From JACRDV01 sp024860865 [NCBI: Methanobacteriota archaeon] (GTDB lineage Archaea; JACRDV01): 25,934 nt of DNA. Of this stretch, positions 24,450 through 25,934 are shown piece after piece. Below the pieces are notes generated by a model. That model was not told the origin of the DNA. It did not search any database and saw nothing but the letters and a program-made list of their open reading frames with translations. The translations under genes and the position numbers were made by a program. The stretch covers positions 1-25,934 of the forward strand of contig JACRDV010000030.1 of assembly GCA_024860865.1 (NCBI GenBank). Direction: 5' to 3'. Numbering within the stretch: position 1 is the first letter of the stretch; every line of letters begins with the position of its first letter.

Positions 24450-24713
24450 ATGCTAGGTGTAATAGTAAACTATGTCGGATCTCATAAACACCAGAAACCA
24501 TTTCAATACATAATTAAGCCCGAAAGAGTATCATCGAAAAATGAAGCTGCGAAGTTAATTGGCAAAAAAGTTCAATGGAAACAGCCAAAATCTAACAAGG
24601 CATTCATTGGTAAAATAATAGATGTCCATGGAAATAATGGAGCTGTGCGAGTTAGATTTAATAAGGGCTTACCAGGTCAAGCTATTGGCTCTTCAATTCA
24701 AATATTTGAGTGA
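24450..24713 (+). CDS. rpl35ae: Large-subunit ribosomal protein L35Ae
   Basis: An 87-residue protein with the eL33 (L35Ae) pattern: VIVNYVGSHKHQKPFQYIIK near the start, then GKKVQWKQPKSNKAFIGKI and the tail RFNKGLPGQAIGSSIQIFE. It binds rRNA in the large subunit of archaeal and eukaryotic ribosomes. Among archaea it is patchily distributed. The ATG is preceded by GGTGATT. Length is normal. Confidence 0.95.
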   Translation: MLGVIVNYVGSHKHQKPFQYIIKPERVSSKNEAAKLIGKKVQWKQPKSNKAFIGKIIDVHGNNGAVRVRFNKGLPGQAIGSSIQIFE

Positions 24714-24745
24714 ACTTTTTTAAAGTATTGTTTAAGTGAAAAGAA

Positions 24746-25934
24746 TTGCATGCTCATTCAGAACCCATCTATACTACCAAGATAAAAGAAGGTATAACTG
24801 AACTAATTGTTCCTAATGCAGATAAATATGTCAAAGCTCCAGGGGAGTATATTCCAGCAAAACTGCCAGTGTTTTACAATCGGATAATGGAACTTAATAG
24901 GGACATTTCTATCGGGGTTATTCAAGCACTTCAGCGAGAAATGAATAAAGAACTTTATATTTGTGATTTACTGGCCGCAACAGGGGCTCGTGGAGTTCGG
25001 ATAGTAAAAGAGATTAGTGGGATTTTTAGAGTTGTTATAAACGATATGAATCCAGTTGCTATTGAATTAATTAAAGAGAATGTTAAATTTAATCAAATTG
25101 AAACGAAAGTTGAAGTCTCGCAAAAAGATGCAGCTTTTCTAATGCTTGAGCACTCTAAGCGCGGAGTTCGGAAGTTCGATTACATAGATATTGACCCCTT
25201 CGGAACTCCAGTTCCATTCGTTGATCATGCGATCTTTGGTTTATTTCATTTCGGCGGGATGTTGGGAGTCACTGCAACCGATACGGCTCCTCTATGTGGA
25301 GTTTATCCAAAAGCTTGTTTTAGAAAGTATGGATCGATTCCGCTAAGGACTGAATATTGTCATGAAATTGGAGTTCGGATTTTAGCAGGGTATCTTGCAA
25401 GAACAGCAGCTAAACTTGAAGTTGGACTAAAAATTCGTTTAGTTCATTCAACTGACCATTACTTTAGGGTTTATGCTATAGTTGAACGAGGAGCTCAGTT
25501 AGCAGAAAAAACAATTGAACAGCTCGGGTATATTGTTCATTGTTTCAAATGTGGATACAGAGAATTAACCTCAAAGTTAACCCAAATTCTGCCGAATCGA
25601 TGTCCAAATTGCAATGAAGATCTCAATTTTGCTGGGCCACTGTGGGTCGGTCAATTATTTGATAAATCCTTTTGCGAAAAAGTATTATCTGAAATAACAG
25701 GCAGGGAATTAGGACAAAAGAAAAAAGCGATCAAAATTTTTTGTCAAATTCTAGAAGAAGCTGAAGCTCCCCCTACATACTATGATTTGCACAAACTCTG
25801 TCAAGAACTAAAAATCTCTCCGCCAAAACTTGAGATAATAATCCAAAAATTAAAAGAACGGGGTTATAAGGTAACAATAACTCATTTTAAAGAAAACTGC
25901 ATTAGAACAAATGCAAATAGCAAAGAGTTGAAAA
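24746..25934 (+). CDS. trm1: tRNA (guanine26-N2)-dimethyltransferase Trm1, C-terminal end cut
   Basis: Trm1 methylates N2 of G26 in tRNA using S-adenosylmethionine. The frame runs 396 codons from TTG at 24746 to the window end without a stop, so perhaps only a few residues are missing. DLLAATGARGVRIVK (74-88) is the SAM-binding motif, IDIDPFGTP (147-155) holds the catalytic DPFG, and CFKCGY with CPNCN (Cys266, 269, 286, 289) forms the zinc finger. The C-terminal winged part ends with GYKVTITHFKENCIRTNA, as usual. An in-frame TGA at 24737-24739 limits the N terminus, and TTG is the only usual start codon there. TTTTTAAAG, about 25 bases before it, would make a leaderless mRNA. Confidence 0.93.
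   Translation, partial: MHAHSEPIYTTKIKEGITELIVPNADKYVKAPGEYIPAKLPVFYNRIMELNRDISIGVIQALQREMNKELYICDLLAATGARGVRIVKEISGIFRVVINDMNPVAIELIKENVKFNQIETKVEVSQKDAAFLMLEHSKRGVRKFDYIDIDPFGTPVPFVDHAIFGLFHFGGMLGVTATDTAPLCGVYPKACFRKYGSIPLRTEYCHEIGVRILAGYLARTAAKLEVGLKIRLVHSTDHYFRVYAIVERGAQLAEKTIEQLGYIVHCFKCGYRELTSKLTQILPNRCPNCNEDLNFAGPLWVGQLFDKSFCEKVLSEITGRELGQKKKAIKIFCQILEEAEAPPTYYDLHKLCQELKISPPKLEIIIQKLKERGYKVTITHFKENCIRTNANSKELK

Noticed and set aside
1-25934. tRNA genes, CRISPR arrays, insertion sequences
   Set aside because: Reading the intergenic gaps showed no GGTTCRA-type T-arm with matching acceptor arms, no regularly spaced repeats, and no transposase-like coding sequence.

Overview
The window comes from an AT-rich archaeon. 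The translation-independent signs are leaderless-type TATA boxes close to start codons. The gene-based signs are NurA/HerA, an archaeal-type aspartyl-tRNA synthetase, an archaetidylserine synthase/decarboxylase pair, THEP1 NTPase, ribosomal protein L35Ae and archaeal/eukaryal Trm1. SMC with ScpA and ScpB, together with L35Ae, would fit a Bathyarchaeia-like or deep euryarchaeal lineage better than a typical Sulfolobales-type crenarchaeon, but the lineage cannot be settled from this sequence alone. Many genes start with TTG or GTG. I see no mobile elements, CRISPR arrays, tRNAs or rRNAs, so this looks like core chromosome rather than an island.

Left part (1-5401): DNA-end processing and helicase/translocase genes. 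A nurA-herA pair runs leftward, with herA cut by the window edge. Divergent from it is an XPD/DinG-type iron-sulfur helicase with an unusual motif II (DEGD). Convergent with the helicase is a second HerA-like ATPase carrying a C-terminal winged helix and a duplicated small domain. Positions 5402-7206 then hold a secreted protein with a Lys/Glu tail and a membrane-anchored winged-helix regulator, both on the minus strand.

Middle (7398-16187): a non-discriminating-type AspRS, a ClpP-fold SDH-family serine protease with a C-terminal zinc ribbon, and a 58-codon small ORF directly behind it. A candidate structured RNA of about 220 nt follows. Next comes the chromosome-organising operon smc-scpA-scpB, whose last gene overlaps the convergent rnhB (RNase HII) at its 3' end.

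Right part (16580-23902): envelope genes on the plus strand. They are a secreted protein with cell-wall-binding repeats, archaetidylserine decarboxylase, archaetidylserine synthase (the two steps of archaetidylethanolamine synthesis), a CpaB/SAF-like membrane protein and an anchored exported protein. These are followed by a small amidohydrolase, a VTT/DedA-type membrane protein, a CxxCxxCC (YkgJ-like) protein on the minus strand and a PAP2 phosphatase. The window closes (23899-25934) with THEP1 NTPase, L35Ae and a nearly complete Trm1 tRNA methyltransferase that runs off the right edge.

No clear-cut new defence or mobile system is visible. The items most worth a second look are the candidate structured RNA at 10203-10422, the DEGD helicase between two HerA-family ATPases, the Glu-to-Gln change in AspRS motif 2, and the protease-zinc ribbon gene with its small partner.
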